From Ignatzschineria larvae DSM 13226 (GTDB taxonomy: Bacteria > Pseudomonadota > Gammaproteobacteria > Cardiobacteriales > Wohlfahrtiimonadaceae): DNA of 64,000 nucleotides. The DNA lies in the NCBI RefSeq assembly GCF_038500265.1, contig NZ_CP150637.1:831501-895500 (forward strand). Reading direction: 5' to 3'. Each line of letters opens with the position of its first letter. Position 1 is the first letter of the stretch. Both the position numbers and the translations under genes were made by a program. The notes beneath the pieces were generated by a model. It saw only the letters and a program-made list of their open reading frames with translations, ran no database searches and was not told where the DNA came from. Positions 17,695 through 27,317 of this stretch are shown here, piece by piece.

Positions 17695-19122
17695 TTATGC
17701 ATCAGGTTCACGTGAACGGCTTAAGAACTCTTTTGGATATTGAGTAAAGCCACGTGTTACAAATGCAAGGTAGATAATACCGATGGTTGCCCAGACTAAA
17801 CCGATGACAAGCGCTTGATATTCAAGGCTATACCACAGGTAGCTGATGAATGCCATTCCTAAGAATGGGAAGATGAGGTACTGAATATTGTTATTAACAC
17901 TATAACGTTGCTTATCACGAATATAGTATTGAACAACCACACAGAGATTCACAAAGAAGAAAGCGGTTAATGCACCGAAGTTCACTAAGTGAAGGGCAAA
18001 GTTAAGGTCAAAGAACCCTGCTGTTAAACAGATCACACCAACGATAATGATGTTGATAGAAGGTGTTTTGTATTTAGGGTTGATATAACCGAAGATCTTA
18101 GTTGGTAATACACCATCACGACCCATTACATACATCATCCGAGAAACCCCTGTATGCGCCGCAATACCTGACGCACACACTGCTAATACCGCTAACCAAA
18201 GACCTACAGATTGTAAGAATGTTTTGGCAACAAAGCGTGTAATAGATTGCTCGCCTACATAGAGGAGGATTTCCGGCTGACTCTCATCAGGTACTTGGAA
18301 TACGTAGCCTTTGAAGTAGAGCTGCATAAAGTAGGTCATACCGATAAAGATCAAACCACCGATAAAGGTTGTTAAGAAGATCGCCCGTGGAACCGTTCTT
18401 GCCGCATTCTTGGTCTCTTCTGATAATGAACTTAAACCATCAAAACCTAGGAATGAGAAGCAGAGAATCGCCGAACCGGCAGCAACCGCCCCAATTTGCA
18501 TATCCGGTGTAAAGAATGGTTCAACACTAGTAATAGTTCCAGCACCGACACCATCAAACATTAGACCCTTAATCACTAAGGCTAAGAAGATTCCCATAAG
18601 AAGCAACTGGCAGAAGACGATTAATGTATTCACATTCGCAACGAGCTCAACGCCACGATAGTTAATATAGGTCATTACGATGGCTAAAGGCACAACGTAG
18701 AACCAGATACTAATATCACTGCTAATTAAGGTTTTAAGATAGATGGTTGCTAATAAGATATTGATCATCGGATTAAATAGATAATCAAGCATCGTACACC
18801 AACCGATCACAAATCCAAGGTTTGGATTCAGCGAACGTTGCGCGTAGGTATAAGCAGAACCTGCGGAAGGATAGTAACGTACCATTTTACCGTAACTGAG
18901 TGCAGTGAACATCATTGCAATCAAGGTAATAATATAAGCCGTTGGTACATGGCCACCTGTATCATCACTGACGATACCAAAGGTATCGAAGACAGTCATT
19001 GGCTGCATATAAGCAAGACCGATCATAATCAGTTGCCATAGCACAAGTGTCTTTTGTAATCTTGCAGGTGAAGAAGGTGTGAAAGATGCGTTAGGAGATA
19101 ACGCTTTTTTTTGATGAAACAT
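17695..19122 (-). CDS. puuP: APC-family permease, PuuP-like (putrescine importer type)
   Basis: Proton-coupled amine/amino-acid importer of the inner membrane with about 12 helices. It resembles E. coli PuuP throughout: GLAYMQPMTVFDTFGIVS, then AGSAYTYAQRSLNPNLGF, ILCFSFLGFDGLSSLSEET and SRMMYVMGRDGVLPTKIFGY. The start at 19122 (475 residues) is preferred to the upstream in-frame ATG at 19152 because GGGGGA lies before it and nothing before the other. The natural substrate could be putrescine or another amine. A terminator-like hairpin lies in its 5' leader at 19238-19265. Confidence 0.8.
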   Translation of the reverse strand: MFHQKKALSPNASFTPSSPARLQKTLVLWQLIMIGLAYMQPMTVFDTFGIVSDDTGGHVPTAYIITLIAMMFTALSYGKMVRYYPSAGSAYTYAQRSLNPNLGFVIGWCTMLDYLFNPMINILLATIYLKTLISSDISIWFYVVPLAIVMTYINYRGVELVANVNTLIVFCQLLLMGIFLALVIKGLMFDGVGAGTITSVEPFFTPDMQIGAVAAGSAILCFSFLGFDGLSSLSEETKNAARTVPRAIFLTTFIGGLIFIGMTYFMQLYFKGYVFQVPDESQPEILLYVGEQSITRFVAKTFLQSVGLWLAVLAVCASGIAAHTGVSRMMYVMGRDGVLPTKIFGYINPKYKTPSINIIIVGVICLTAGFFDLNFALHLVNFGALTAFFFVNLCVVVQYYIRDKQRYSVNNNIQYLIFPFLGMAFISYLWYSLEYQALVIGLVWATIGIIYLAFVTRGFTQYPKEFLSRSREPDA

Positions 19123-19543
19123 AAGTTTATTTCCCCCAGCCTCAAATGGCATGTTAAGAGAGATAAATTAGCCGCGTTAATTCAGATGAATTATTGCCCC
19201 CTTGTGTTAATACAGGTACTTAAGTATAAAGCCCCATAAAAAAACCTCATTTCTTTTCTGAGGTTCGGGGAATTTTACACTTTTTTTTTGAGATGGCCAC
19301 CTTTTTCTCTTTTTTTGAATATTTTTTAGGCAAAATAAGTTAAAAAAGCGTGTTAACTGATTGAAAAAATGTGAAAGCTATCAGCAAGATAATTATATTG
19401 ATCCTAATAGAATGCGTTGTTGACTGCTCATATCGCCTGCGCAAAAGGGGAATATAGATCATAAAAAGCGCAATAAAAATTGCCTATTTGGCAAAATATG
19501 CTCATTCAAAAATTTTAATTCGAAAAGTTTCATTCTAAAGCGC
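19123..19543. other. Long AT-rich leader/intergenic region upstream of the puuP-like gene
   Basis: About 420 bases with no gene. Read on the minus strand it holds TATAAT near 19396 without a good -35, long A and T homopolymers at 19279-19320, and the hairpin at 19238-19265. It separates the permease from the ATC-hydrolase gene. Confidence 0.4.
19238..19265 (-). terminator. Terminator or attenuator in the puuP-like leader
   Basis: On the minus strand AACCTCA (19265-19259), a 9-base loop, TGAGGTT and seven T form a good intrinsic terminator. It lies about 280 bases after the ATC-hydrolase stop and 116 bases before the permease start. It either ends a long 3' tail of the upstream transcript or attenuates the permease mRNA. 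Confidence 0.65.
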
Positions 19544-20044
19544 TTATGACTTGACCTGGTAATGGAAATCACAATAGTGATCGCCCTGCATTAAGGTATG
19601 TGGCCTTTCAAGTGTAATATCCGGGGCATATCCCTCGATAAAAGAGAGATCTCGATTACAAGAGAGCAGATAGCCAATCTCTTCTAATCCCATTTCACGA
19701 TACATTTCTGCATAACGACAACGGGTTACTCGATAGGTTAAGTGTTCTTCACTTTGGCTTACCGGTTCGATGGTTAGTGCATCTTCTTTGGTCCAGAGCG
19801 GTTGAATGGCAACTAACGTTGCGATAGAGGTAGGTAGCAGTTCGCCGGAGGAAGAAGAGCGGGTATTAGCCGCCATTGTCTTGCCTTGATTGATAGCATC
19901 TTGCTTGATCGCTTCGGCAATGATCGACTGTGCTTTCTCTTGGCCGAGTTCTCGTTTCATCACTTCATAAATGGGTTTAATGATCGCCGCTTCAATGCGA
20001 CGTTTCTCTAGAATTCCCATATTATCGTTATTCTGCTTGCTCAT
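19544..20044 (-). CDS. ATC hydrolase (L-2-amino-thiazoline-4-carboxylate hydrolase) family protein
   Basis: 166 residues. The C-terminal half carries the family signature: CRYAEMYREMGLEEIGYLLS, then CNRDLSFIEGYAPDITLERP and MQGDHYCDFHY with conserved Cys, Arg and His. Characterised members open the thiazoline ring of L-2-amino-thiazoline-4-carboxylate on the route to cysteine; many homologues have unknown roles. The ATG at 20044 is used because AGGAT precedes it by 8 bases; an upstream TTG would add 10 residues. It lies between tmm and the amine permease, all on the same strand. Confidence 0.75.
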   Translation of the reverse strand: MSKQNNDNMGILEKRRIEAAIIKPIYEVMKRELGQEKAQSIIAEAIKQDAINQGKTMAANTRSSSSGELLPTSIATLVAIQPLWTKEDALTIEPVSQSEEHLTYRVTRCRYAEMYREMGLEEIGYLLSCNRDLSFIEGYAPDITLERPHTLMQGDHYCDFHYQVKS

Positions 20045-20171
20045 TATTAATATCCTATCGTTATGATATATCAATACTTTTAAAAAAGCATTGAGCTAAA
20101 TATTGTTGAAAGGTATGTTTAGTATGTATTTAAACTCTTCGGGATAGCAAGCTTTATTTTCTCGATTTAGT

Positions 20172-20203
20172 AAAAAGAGCGTAGGGGATAGCTACACTCT
20201 TTT
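20172..20203 (-). terminator. Intrinsic terminator after tmm
   Basis: Minus-strand AAAAGAGTGTAG (20203-20192), short loop, CTACGCTCTTTTT (20184-20172): a long stem with one mismatch followed by T. It separates tmm from the ATC-hydrolase gene, which therefore needs its own promoter. Confidence 0.7.
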
Positions 20204-20228
20204 GTCGTATTACTTAGGAATTCATTTT

Positions 20229-21614
20229 TTAAGACGACTCTAATGCATCTTCTTCTGCGGGAATAAATTCTTGTTTCATAAATGATTTATAGGAATCATC
20301 CATAATCTCAATCCAAGGCTTCGGCAAGCAAGCCGCTAGCGTGCCGGTAATGGTTGAACTATAGCTCTTATTACGAAAGCCCATGATGTCTTCTTTCTTA
20401 TCTTGTTGCCAAGATTTAAGAATGAGTCCTTGTTCAAAGACGTGGAAATCAGGATAGTCAGTCGCCTCTAGAAGGTCTTGAATATAGGATGCTTGGAAAT
20501 CAATATTATCTTCAGATGTCTGGCAATGCTGAAGTTTTTCAATCCAAGCTTGACTATCTTTGAGCATCGCTTCACGACTTGGAAGCTGAATGTGCCCCAT
20601 GATGACATCCCGTGCATACCATGCTTGGGTATCAAACATATTAAATGTGTAGTATTGATCTTGCATGCCGAGGTAGATCATCTTCGGGTGATCAATCAAG
20701 AAAATACCTTTATAGAGATCGGCAGGGTAGATACTATTTTTGGCTTTAAGACGAATCTCTTCGCTTAAAAAATTGAAGTTAAAACGATAACCGGTACAGA
20801 AGATAATAGCATCAAAATCTTTATGGCTCCCATCTTTGAAGTAAGCGGTACGACCTTTAGCTTTGATTAATAGCGGACGTTCCTCAAAATGAGGGGGCCA
20901 ATCATGCCCAATCGGATTAGTGCGATAGCTAAAAGTGATCGATTTTGCGCCATATTTGTAACATTGAGTACCGATATCTTCAGCAGAATAGCTACTACCG
21001 ACGATGAGGATATCTTGATCTTTAAATTCTCGGGCATCTCTAAATTCATGAGAGTGAATCACGCGACCTGAAAAATCTTCTAGCCCCTCCACTCGTGGTA
21101 GATAAGGGGTTGAGAAATGGCCTGTGGCACAGACAACATAATCAAATTCCTCAGTGATGAGTCGATCCTGTGTATGATCCATGACCGTGACGCGGAATTT
21201 TTCATTATCCGGAAGATATTCAATCCAACGAACGGCATGATTAAAGCGAATATAGTCGCGAATATTATCGCGCTCGACTCGGCTGACAATGTAATCTTTA
21301 AGTACCGCTCGGGGTACGTAAGAGGGAATCGGCTCTTTGAAGTGCTCATCAAAGGTATAATCCCCAAATTCTAAGGCTTCTTTTGGTGCATTAATCCAAA
21401 GGAAACGATACATGCAGCCATGAATTGGTTCACCATTATGATCCACGCTCGTTTCCCAGTTATATCGCCATACACCGCCCCAATCATCTTGCTTTTCGTA
21501 ACAGACAATTTCGGGGATTTCCTGGCCTTGATTTTTAAGCGCTTGAAAAGCTCGAAGTTGTGCTAGTCCACTTGGACCTGCACCTAGAATTGCAATCTTT
21601 TTCTTTTGATTCAT
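20229..21614 (-). CDS. tmm: Trimethylamine monooxygenase (flavin-containing monooxygenase)
   Basis: FAD/NADPH enzyme expected to oxidise trimethylamine to its N-oxide. FAD-binding GAGPSG is near residue 10, the FMO signature FSGRVIHSHEF is near residue 170, and the NADPH Rossmann GSSYSAEDIG follows. The whole protein (461 residues) resembles the Methylophaga/Roseobacter Tmm group, including FDTQAWYARDVIMG near the C-terminus. ATG at 21614 is chosen (AAAGGA 5 bases upstream); a TTG 21 bases upstream is possible. TMA is abundant in decaying animal tissue, which would fit a carrion- or fly-associated host; that is an inference. No downstream Tdm demethylase is seen. Confidence 0.88.
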   Translation of the reverse strand: MNQKKKIAILGAGPSGLAQLRAFQALKNQGQEIPEIVCYEKQDDWGGVWRYNWETSVDHNGEPIHGCMYRFLWINAPKEALEFGDYTFDEHFKEPIPSYVPRAVLKDYIVSRVERDNIRDYIRFNHAVRWIEYLPDNEKFRVTVMDHTQDRLITEEFDYVVCATGHFSTPYLPRVEGLEDFSGRVIHSHEFRDAREFKDQDILIVGSSYSAEDIGTQCYKYGAKSITFSYRTNPIGHDWPPHFEERPLLIKAKGRTAYFKDGSHKDFDAIIFCTGYRFNFNFLSEEIRLKAKNSIYPADLYKGIFLIDHPKMIYLGMQDQYYTFNMFDTQAWYARDVIMGHIQLPSREAMLKDSQAWIEKLQHCQTSEDNIDFQASYIQDLLEATDYPDFHVFEQGLILKSWQQDKKEDIMGFRNKSYSSTITGTLAACLPKPWIEIMDDSYKSFMKQEFIPAEEDALESS

Positions 21615-21956
21615 AGGGTTCCTTTCAGTTGTCAAACACCTTTATAACCCTAACGAAAATAATTTATAAATACAATATTGATTTTTATTTTTAATTATGT
21701 TATGAAAAAACAATAAAAAAGCTATTTTATTATATTTTTTATTATTTATTTAATTTATTTATAAAAAAGATAATTCTATTTTTCGATTCAAAGTAGTCTG
21801 AGAGAGCGCTCTATTAGGCAGGTTCCAGAGAATGATGTTTTTTATAAAATCATTCATTCAGATATTTTTTGGTAATATTCATCAATAATTCATCAATAAA
21901 ATGGGCAAGATAGACAAAACTACAATAAATCTACAAAAAAGCTTTAGCTAACAAAA
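21615..21956. other. Very AT-rich intergenic region upstream of tmm
   Basis: No gene is visible. It must contain the tmm promoter on the minus strand, but the sequence is so AT-rich that any -10 call is arbitrary. Confidence 0.4.
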
Positions 21957-22002
21957 AACCTAATAAAATAACACCATTCATTAGGATTCATTTTATTAGG
22001 TT
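21951..22002 (-). terminator. Terminator after the MscS-like gene
   Basis: Perfect 13-bp arms, AACCTAATAAAAT (22002-21990 on the minus strand) and ATTTTATTAGGTT (21969-21957), are followed by a T run at 21956-21951. The stem is long but AT-rich. Confidence 0.6.
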
Positions 22003-22113
22003 AATAATGATGGTCCGCTTAGAGATCTGAGCAATAATTGAGGGTAAAGCCGCAATCATTACATTTTTATCAGATCTCTAATGGCATTTAGAGTATTCGC
22101 TTAATTATTATGA

Positions 22114-23790
22114 TCAAATATTCTCTGTGAGTAGAATAGACCAACCATTATCTCTTGCTGTGTGGATAATTGCGCGATTGAGCGCACCTTTGGCTTTGAG
22201 GTAATGTTTCGCTGAATGTTGCGTCATCTCAGCAACAACTTGATAACTAGTACTATTGCTACTGATGAGCTGGCGAATATTGAAGTTTATTCGCTTAATC
22301 ATCGCCGGCAATGCTTCATCAACTAATTTCATCTCAGCATAGATCCCGTCTTGCATTTTTGCTTTGACATCCTCAAAATCTAAGCGTGCTTCTGGCGTAT
22401 CTTCGAGAGTAAAGTTGAGGGTTAAGCTATAGCCGCGCGAAAGATTGCTGAATTTAAGTTTATAAAATTCCCCAGTACCCATCACAATGGTAGAGCCATC
22501 ATGATCAAGGTAGACAGACTCCGGCGTTTGGCGCAGAACTTGGACAATACGTTTATCCGGCAATAAGAGAATATCGCCTTTACGGCTTGGGAACCAAAGT
22601 TCATCATTCACTGTTTCCCGGGAATAGAGCTTATCAATGAGATCGATCGTGACCCGTAATTTACCATTATCAAGGAGTGGATTGGTAAGATAAACGTTAT
22701 TGAGATTGATCTTAGTAATTTCCCAAGGAATATCATTATAGATAATTCTCTCACCTTCACGGGCTTGTCCGAGATTGAGGAATACGCGCAATTTATTAAG
22801 ATAGCTTGGAATTTTTGTACGAAAACTAATCGCTAGCATTAAGAGGATTAATCCGACAATCCCAAAGAGCATAATATTGCCACTTGTGTGTAAAATGACA
22901 AGGAAAATAGAGACCGAGAAAATAAGATTGAAAGCTTGGAAAATAAGCAACATCAAGCGCCATTTAAAATTAGTGACACGACTTTTATCTTGTTGCTGAT
23001 AACGGGTAAATATTAAAATTAAGCGACTGAGAATATAGTAAAATCCTACAGAAACGACGATCGCAATAAGAATGGCGAGCCCTTCATTTTTGATGAAGCT
23101 CCAAAGATTATCGGTAAATTTCTGAAAGAAACTACGGTTATCGGTTAAATCTTGTAATTTAAGATCAACGATATTTTTTTGATGTTCGATTGATTTGAGT
23201 CTATCTAACCATTCATCATCAAGTTTAGTGATTAATTTTACTGATTGAGGGCTGAGTTGTGCTTGATCGATACTTTTGAGCGTCGCAATACCATTATTGG
23301 CAAGTTCAATTTTCTTATTGAGCTCTCTGCGCTCTTCAATTAATTGATCACGTGTTCGTGCTTTTTCTGTCATTCTCTGCATTTGTGCAAAGAATGGTTG
23401 TAGGATTTGTAAAACCTCTTGTTGCCAATTGTAATTGAGGTTTGTTGTGGGTTCTTCGGCAGCGGGTTCTTGAAAGAGGGTGAGATCTATGCCGCCTAGT
23501 ACGGTCTGTTCAAAGAGTGCATTGAAATCTTTACTTTGATTATTGAGTGTCTGTAAGCGTTGTGTTAAATCCGTCTTTTCATCTTCGGAAAGATTGCTAT
23601 CTTTCAGTTGAGTTTGTAGTGCTTTTTTTCGCTCACTAATATCTTCTAGTTTTAACTCAATATTATTTAGTTTTTCAGCACGTTGATCACTTGCGAGATC
23701 ATTCGCAAAGGTCAGAGGTACAAAACTAGAGAGGCAAAATGAAAATAGCAATAAGAGAATTATCAATGGCTTCCGTTGATATATTCGCAT
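22114..23790 (-). CDS. Divergent MscS-family mechanosensitive channel-like protein
   Basis: 558 residues. A cleavable signal peptide (to about residue 29) precedes a long periplasmic coiled-coil region (about 35-215), then about three transmembrane helices (about 230-330) and a C-terminal soluble part with a beta-rich stretch (EGERIIYNDIPWEITKINLN) as in MscS proteins. The canonical pore-helix and PN motifs of MscS are not recognisable, so channel activity is an inference from architecture. It lies 77 bases after aroC on the same strand and may be cotranscribed with it. Confidence 0.65.
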   Translation of the reverse strand: MRIYQRKPLIILLLLFSFCLSSFVPLTFANDLASDQRAEKLNNIELKLEDISERKKALQTQLKDSNLSEDEKTDLTQRLQTLNNQSKDFNALFEQTVLGGIDLTLFQEPAAEEPTTNLNYNWQQEVLQILQPFFAQMQRMTEKARTRDQLIEERRELNKKIELANNGIATLKSIDQAQLSPQSVKLITKLDDEWLDRLKSIEHQKNIVDLKLQDLTDNRSFFQKFTDNLWSFIKNEGLAILIAIVVSVGFYYILSRLILIFTRYQQQDKSRVTNFKWRLMLLIFQAFNLIFSVSIFLVILHTSGNIMLFGIVGLILLMLAISFRTKIPSYLNKLRVFLNLGQAREGERIIYNDIPWEITKINLNNVYLTNPLLDNGKLRVTIDLIDKLYSRETVNDELWFPSRKGDILLLPDKRIVQVLRQTPESVYLDHDGSTIVMGTGEFYKLKFSNLSRGYSLTLNFTLEDTPEARLDFEDVKAKMQDGIYAEMKLVDEALPAMIKRINFNIRQLISSNSTSYQVVAEMTQHSAKHYLKAKGALNRAIIHTARDNGWSILLTENI

Positions 23791-23867
23791 ATTAATTCCT
23801 TTTATAAGTTAATCAAGATTGATAAATCAATAGGGACATAAATGCCCCTGTTGCTTGTAATAGTTGC

Positions 23868-24938
23868 TTATTGTACGCCATTTTGCCCACGATTTCTTAA
23901 GGCATGATCAAGTAGTACAATCGCTAACATTGCTTCAGCAATCGGCGTTGCTCGAATACCCACGCAAGGGTCATGTCGGCCATGTGTGACAACGGTAGTT
24001 TCAGCACCATCAGTATCAATCGTTCGTCCTTCTAACCGCAGGCTAGAAGTAGGTTTGAGCGCTATATGGGCAATAATAGGCTGTCCTGAAGAGATTCCGC
24101 CTAAAATACCGCCAGCATGGTTAGAGAGAAAACCATCAGCCGTAATTTCATCGCGAAATTCGGTGCCAAGTGCTTCAATACAATCAAAACCATCGCCAAT
24201 TTCAACCCCTTTTACGGCATTAATGCCCATCAATGCATGGGCAATATCAGCATCTAAACGATCAAATACAGGTTCACCTAAGCCGACAGGTACATTGTCA
24301 GCGATCACCGTCACTTTCGCGCCGATAGAATTGCCTGATTTACGCAGTTGATCCATATAGGTTTCAAGTTCAGGGATATCTTGCAAATTAGGCCAAAAGA
24401 ATGGATTTTGGGTATTCTCAATCGCTGATTTATCAAAAGTGCTCGGCTTAATGGGACCTAATTGGGAGAGGTAGCCATAAATTTCCGTATTAAAGAGCTT
24501 TTTGAGTGCCGCTTTAGCAATAGCACCAGCGGCCACACGAATCGCCGTTTCTCGAGCGCTAGAGCGTCCTCCGCCACGATAATCGCGAAAGCCATATTTA
24601 TGGTGATAGGTAAAGTCAGCATGTCCTGGGCGGAAGAGATTTTGAATATTACTATAATCTTTCGAGCGTTGATCTTCATTTTCGATTAAAAGCGCAATGG
24701 AAGTTCCGGTCGTTTTGCCTTCAAAAACCCCTGAAAGAATAGAGACACGATCGGCTTCTCGGCGCTGTGTCGTATGGCGTGATTGACCAGGTTTTCGACG
24801 ATCAAGATCCACTTGTAACATTGCCTCGTCAATTTCAATGCCGGCAGGGCAACCATCGACAATGGCGACGAGCGCTTGACCGTGACTTTCGCCTGCCGTA
24901 GAAACTGTAAATAATTGACCGATACTATTGCCGGACAT
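23868..24938 (-). CDS. aroC: Chorismate synthase
   Basis: Last step of the shikimate pathway, converting EPSP to chorismate with reduced FMN. All signatures are present: [56 protein letters not shown] and [21 protein letters not shown] at 24938 (356 residues) begins [10 protein letters not shown], matches the family N-terminus and follows GAGGGA; the longer reading from 24998 is unlikely. The product feeds the trp genes in the same window. Confidence 0.96.
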   Translation of the reverse strand: MSGNSIGQLFTVSTAGESHGQALVAIVDGCPAGIEIDEAMLQVDLDRRKPGQSRHTTQRREADRVSILSGVFEGKTTGTSIALLIENEDQRSKDYSNIQNLFRPGHADFTYHHKYGFRDYRGGGRSSARETAIRVAAGAIAKAALKKLFNTEIYGYLSQLGPIKPSTFDKSAIENTQNPFFWPNLQDIPELETYMDQLRKSGNSIGAKVTVIADNVPVGLGEPVFDRLDADIAHALMGINAVKGVEIGDGFDCIEALGTEFRDEITADGFLSNHAGGILGGISSGQPIIAHIALKPTSSLRLEGRTIDTDGAETTVVTHGRHDPCVGIRATPIAEAMLAIVLLDHALRNRGQNGVQ

Positions 24939-25073
24939 AGATTTTCCCTCGCTTGTGATAATTTTCTGAATGTTGTTATAGTATGATAAATGATCCAATA
25001 TTCCAATGGTTATCAGTAGTTAACTATTGCTGTTGACCGTTTTCGATTCCGTTTATAGCATTTCTTATAGCAT

Positions 25074-25104
25074 AAAAAATCCCCGGGTAACAGCCGAGGA
25101 TTTT
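25074..25104 (-). terminator. Terminator after cysS-ybeD
   Basis: Minus-strand AAAATCCTCGG, loop, CCGGGGATTTTTT: a stem with one G-T pair followed by T, 37 bases beyond the ybeD stop. Confidence 0.8.
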
Positions 25105-25140
25105 CAGATACTTTAACCTTATGAACCTTCTCTTATGAAA

Positions 25141-25416
25141 CTAAATTGCAAAGAGAACACGTTTCTCATCTTTGAGTAATTCATAGACTTTATCGATGTG
25201 TCCTTGCTCAGTGACATAAACATCAATCGTTAAAGAGAGATATTTTCCCGTTTTACTCAAATTGCGTTTGATTCGATCATGATCGAGATTAGGATCAACC
25301 TCAGTCATCAACGCAATAATGGTCTCTTCAAATTCAGGGGTATTTTCACCGGTCACTTTGAAAGCAAAGTGGCAGGGAAATTCAACGAGTGCTTCACCAG
25401 TTTCTGGATTAATCAT
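25141..25416 (-). CDS. ybeD: DUF493 (YbeD-like) family protein
   Basis: Small ferredoxin-fold protein (91 residues), formerly UPF0250, found widely in gammaproteobacteria, often near lipoate genes; its biochemical role is unsettled. Signature features are [11 protein letters not shown] and the [15 protein letters not shown] strand. ATG at 25416 overlaps the cysS stop in ATGA, with GGAG 9 bases upstream, pointing to translational coupling; the Met 15 bases upstream has no such site. Confidence 0.85.
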   Translation of the reverse strand: MINPETGEALVEFPCHFAFKVTGENTPEFEETIIALMTEVDPNLDHDRIKRNLSKTGKYLSLTIDVYVTEQGHIDKVYELLKDEKRVLFAI

Positions 25417-26777
25417 GATATTTTTCTCCATGTTGTTTGGCCATTTTTATCCTCAAGGGCAATTCCGAGCGCTGCGAGTTCATCCCGAATACGATCTGAT
25501 TCAGCCCAATTCTTCTCGGCTCTTGCTTGATTACGTGCGGCAATCATGGCATCGATATCGATGGTAAGATTTTCCGTATCGCCTTGTAAAAATTGTTTTG
25601 GATCTTGTTGTAGTAACCCTAATACTGCACCGAGTTCTTTAAGGATTGTATAATAAATGGCATCTTGAGTTTTATTATAGGCTGTTGCCGCTTCATATAA
25701 TATGGAGATGGCAAGCGCGGAATTAAAGTCATCATCCATTGCTGCATAGAATTTATCCAGTAAAGGATGGGATTCTGGTAGCATAGGGACTTCCTCAGGA
25801 GCATGGCTGAGTGCAGTGTAAAGTCGACGTAAACCATTACCTGCTTGGGTAATCGTTTCATTCGAGTAGTTGATATGACTACGATAATGGGTGCTTAAAA
25901 TAAAGAAACGCAGGACTTCTGCCGGATAGACTTCTAAAATCTCACGAATGGTAAAGAAGTTGCCGAGCGATTTACTCATCTTCTCATTATCAATATTGAT
26001 AAAGCCATTATGCATCCAATAATTAGCCATCTTCTCATCGTGGCAGCCTTCTGATTGGGCAATTTCACACTCATGATGAGGGAATTTGAGATCCATACCA
26101 CCGCCATGAATATCAAAATGAATGCCGAGTTCTTCTTCACTCATGACAGAGCATTCAATATGCCAACCGGGGCGGCCAGGGCCAAATGGTGAATCCCAAG
26201 CAGGTTCGCCTTCTTTCGCATGCTTCCAAAGTACAAAGTCAACGGGATCTTCTTTAAATTGATCTACGGCGACACGCTCGCCGGCGCGCAGCTCATCAAT
26301 GGATTGATTCGATAATTTCCCATACTCTTTGAAAGCGCGGACACGATAGTAAACATCGCCATTATCAGCACGATAGGCTAGCCCTTTATCCATCAATTTG
26401 CTGATCATAGTGATCATACCTTCAACATGCGCTGTTGCTCGAGGCTCACTATCAGGTGATAGAATATTGAGCGCTTCACAATCCTCGTGCATCTTATCGA
26501 TAAATTCGCTCGTCAAGTCTTGAATAGTAATACCGCGCTCTTGTGCTCGGGCGATAATTTTGTCATCAATATCGGTGATATTCCGGACAAATTTCACTTG
26601 ATAGCCCTTGTGGCGAAAATAACGATTAATCATATCAAATGCCACTAATGACCTCGCATGACCAATATGACAATAATCGTAGACAGTCATTCCACAGACA
26701 TACATTTTAATGTGATTCTCTTCGAGGGGAACAAAAGTCTCTTTTTGTCGTGTAAGGCTATTATATAGTTGAATCAT
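25413..26777 (-). CDS. cysS: Cysteinyl-tRNA synthetase
   Basis: Class I aminoacyl-tRNA synthetase, 454 residues. The first zinc Cys and the HIGH motif are in [16 protein letters not shown] (residues 28-43), further zinc ligands are in [11 protein letters not shown] and [13 protein letters not shown], and KMSKSLGN is near residue 265. Full length. Last residues overlap ybeD. Confidence 0.96.
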   Translation of the reverse strand: MIQLYNSLTRQKETFVPLEENHIKMYVCGMTVYDYCHIGHARSLVAFDMINRYFRHKGYQVKFVRNITDIDDKIIARAQERGITIQDLTSEFIDKMHEDCEALNILSPDSEPRATAHVEGMITMISKLMDKGLAYRADNGDVYYRVRAFKEYGKLSNQSIDELRAGERVAVDQFKEDPVDFVLWKHAKEGEPAWDSPFGPGRPGWHIECSVMSEEELGIHFDIHGGGMDLKFPHHECEIAQSEGCHDEKMANYWMHNGFINIDNEKMSKSLGNFFTIREILEVYPAEVLRFFILSTHYRSHINYSNETITQAGNGLRRLYTALSHAPEEVPMLPESHPLLDKFYAAMDDDFNSALAISILYEAATAYNKTQDAIYYTILKELGAVLGLLQQDPKQFLQGDTENLTIDIDAMIAARNQARAEKNWAESDRIRDELAALGIALEDKNGQTTWRKIS

Positions 26778-27006
26778 AGGTTACTCTCTATCGCTAAATT
26801 TCGATCAATATGAAGCAAGGATATCTAAAGCAGTTATTCTAGCGCATCTCATAGGGTAATGGTATGTAAAGGGTAGAAATTCTTCCATTTAGCGATTATT
26901 TAGTTTTGATTCGGAGCTATGTTACAATTCTACAGGCTAGTTGCTTGATCAAAGTGGGTTTAATAGTCAGTACGTTAAGCGCTGCTAGTTTTGAGATATT
27001 TATAAT
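26778..27006. other. Intergenic region between cysS and the repeat before bcr
   Basis: Contains the divergent cysS promoter region. No gene or clear regulatory element is visible. Confidence 0.4.
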
Positions 27007-27180
27007 TGTAGTAAATTGGGTTTAAGGCAAATGGTTTTTAAGCAGCTAGCATGGCATTTTAAAAGAATATAAAATCTTACTAAGCAACACTTGCAAGATG
27101 CCGGATAGAAGAGTTTCCTTGCCTCGATCAACCGATGCGCCGGCATTTAAATAATGTTTATTTTGAACCGATCTTACTTA
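27007..27180 (+). repeat. Dispersed MITE-like repeat, copy B
   Basis: 174-bp copy, forward orientation. Begins TGTAGTAAATTGGGTTTAA and ends TGAACCGATCTTACTTA. The core CAAGATGCCGGATAGAA and GATGCGCCGGCATTTAAAT are shared with the other copies. It lies between cysS and the bcr-like gene. Confidence 0.85.
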
Positions 27181-27317
27181 ATATTATCAGAATTGATACA
27201 AATAGCCTCTATAAATACCTATTACAAATACTGATTGCAAATGCCTACTACAATAGATAACCATAAATATCTATTACAAATTACTAATATAGTACTCACA
27301 GGGAATACACTGATTCT
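27181..27317. repeat. Degenerate CTATTACAAAT repeats before bcr
   Basis: Three or four loose copies of a CTATTACAAAT-like unit (for example near 27228 and 27269) in AT-rich DNA between repeat copy B and the start of the transporter. It presumably overlaps the promoter. Confidence 0.4.

Noticed and set aside
25319-25567. Plus-strand ORFs opposite ybeD and cysS
   Set aside because: They lie entirely opposite two well-identified genes and have no support of their own.
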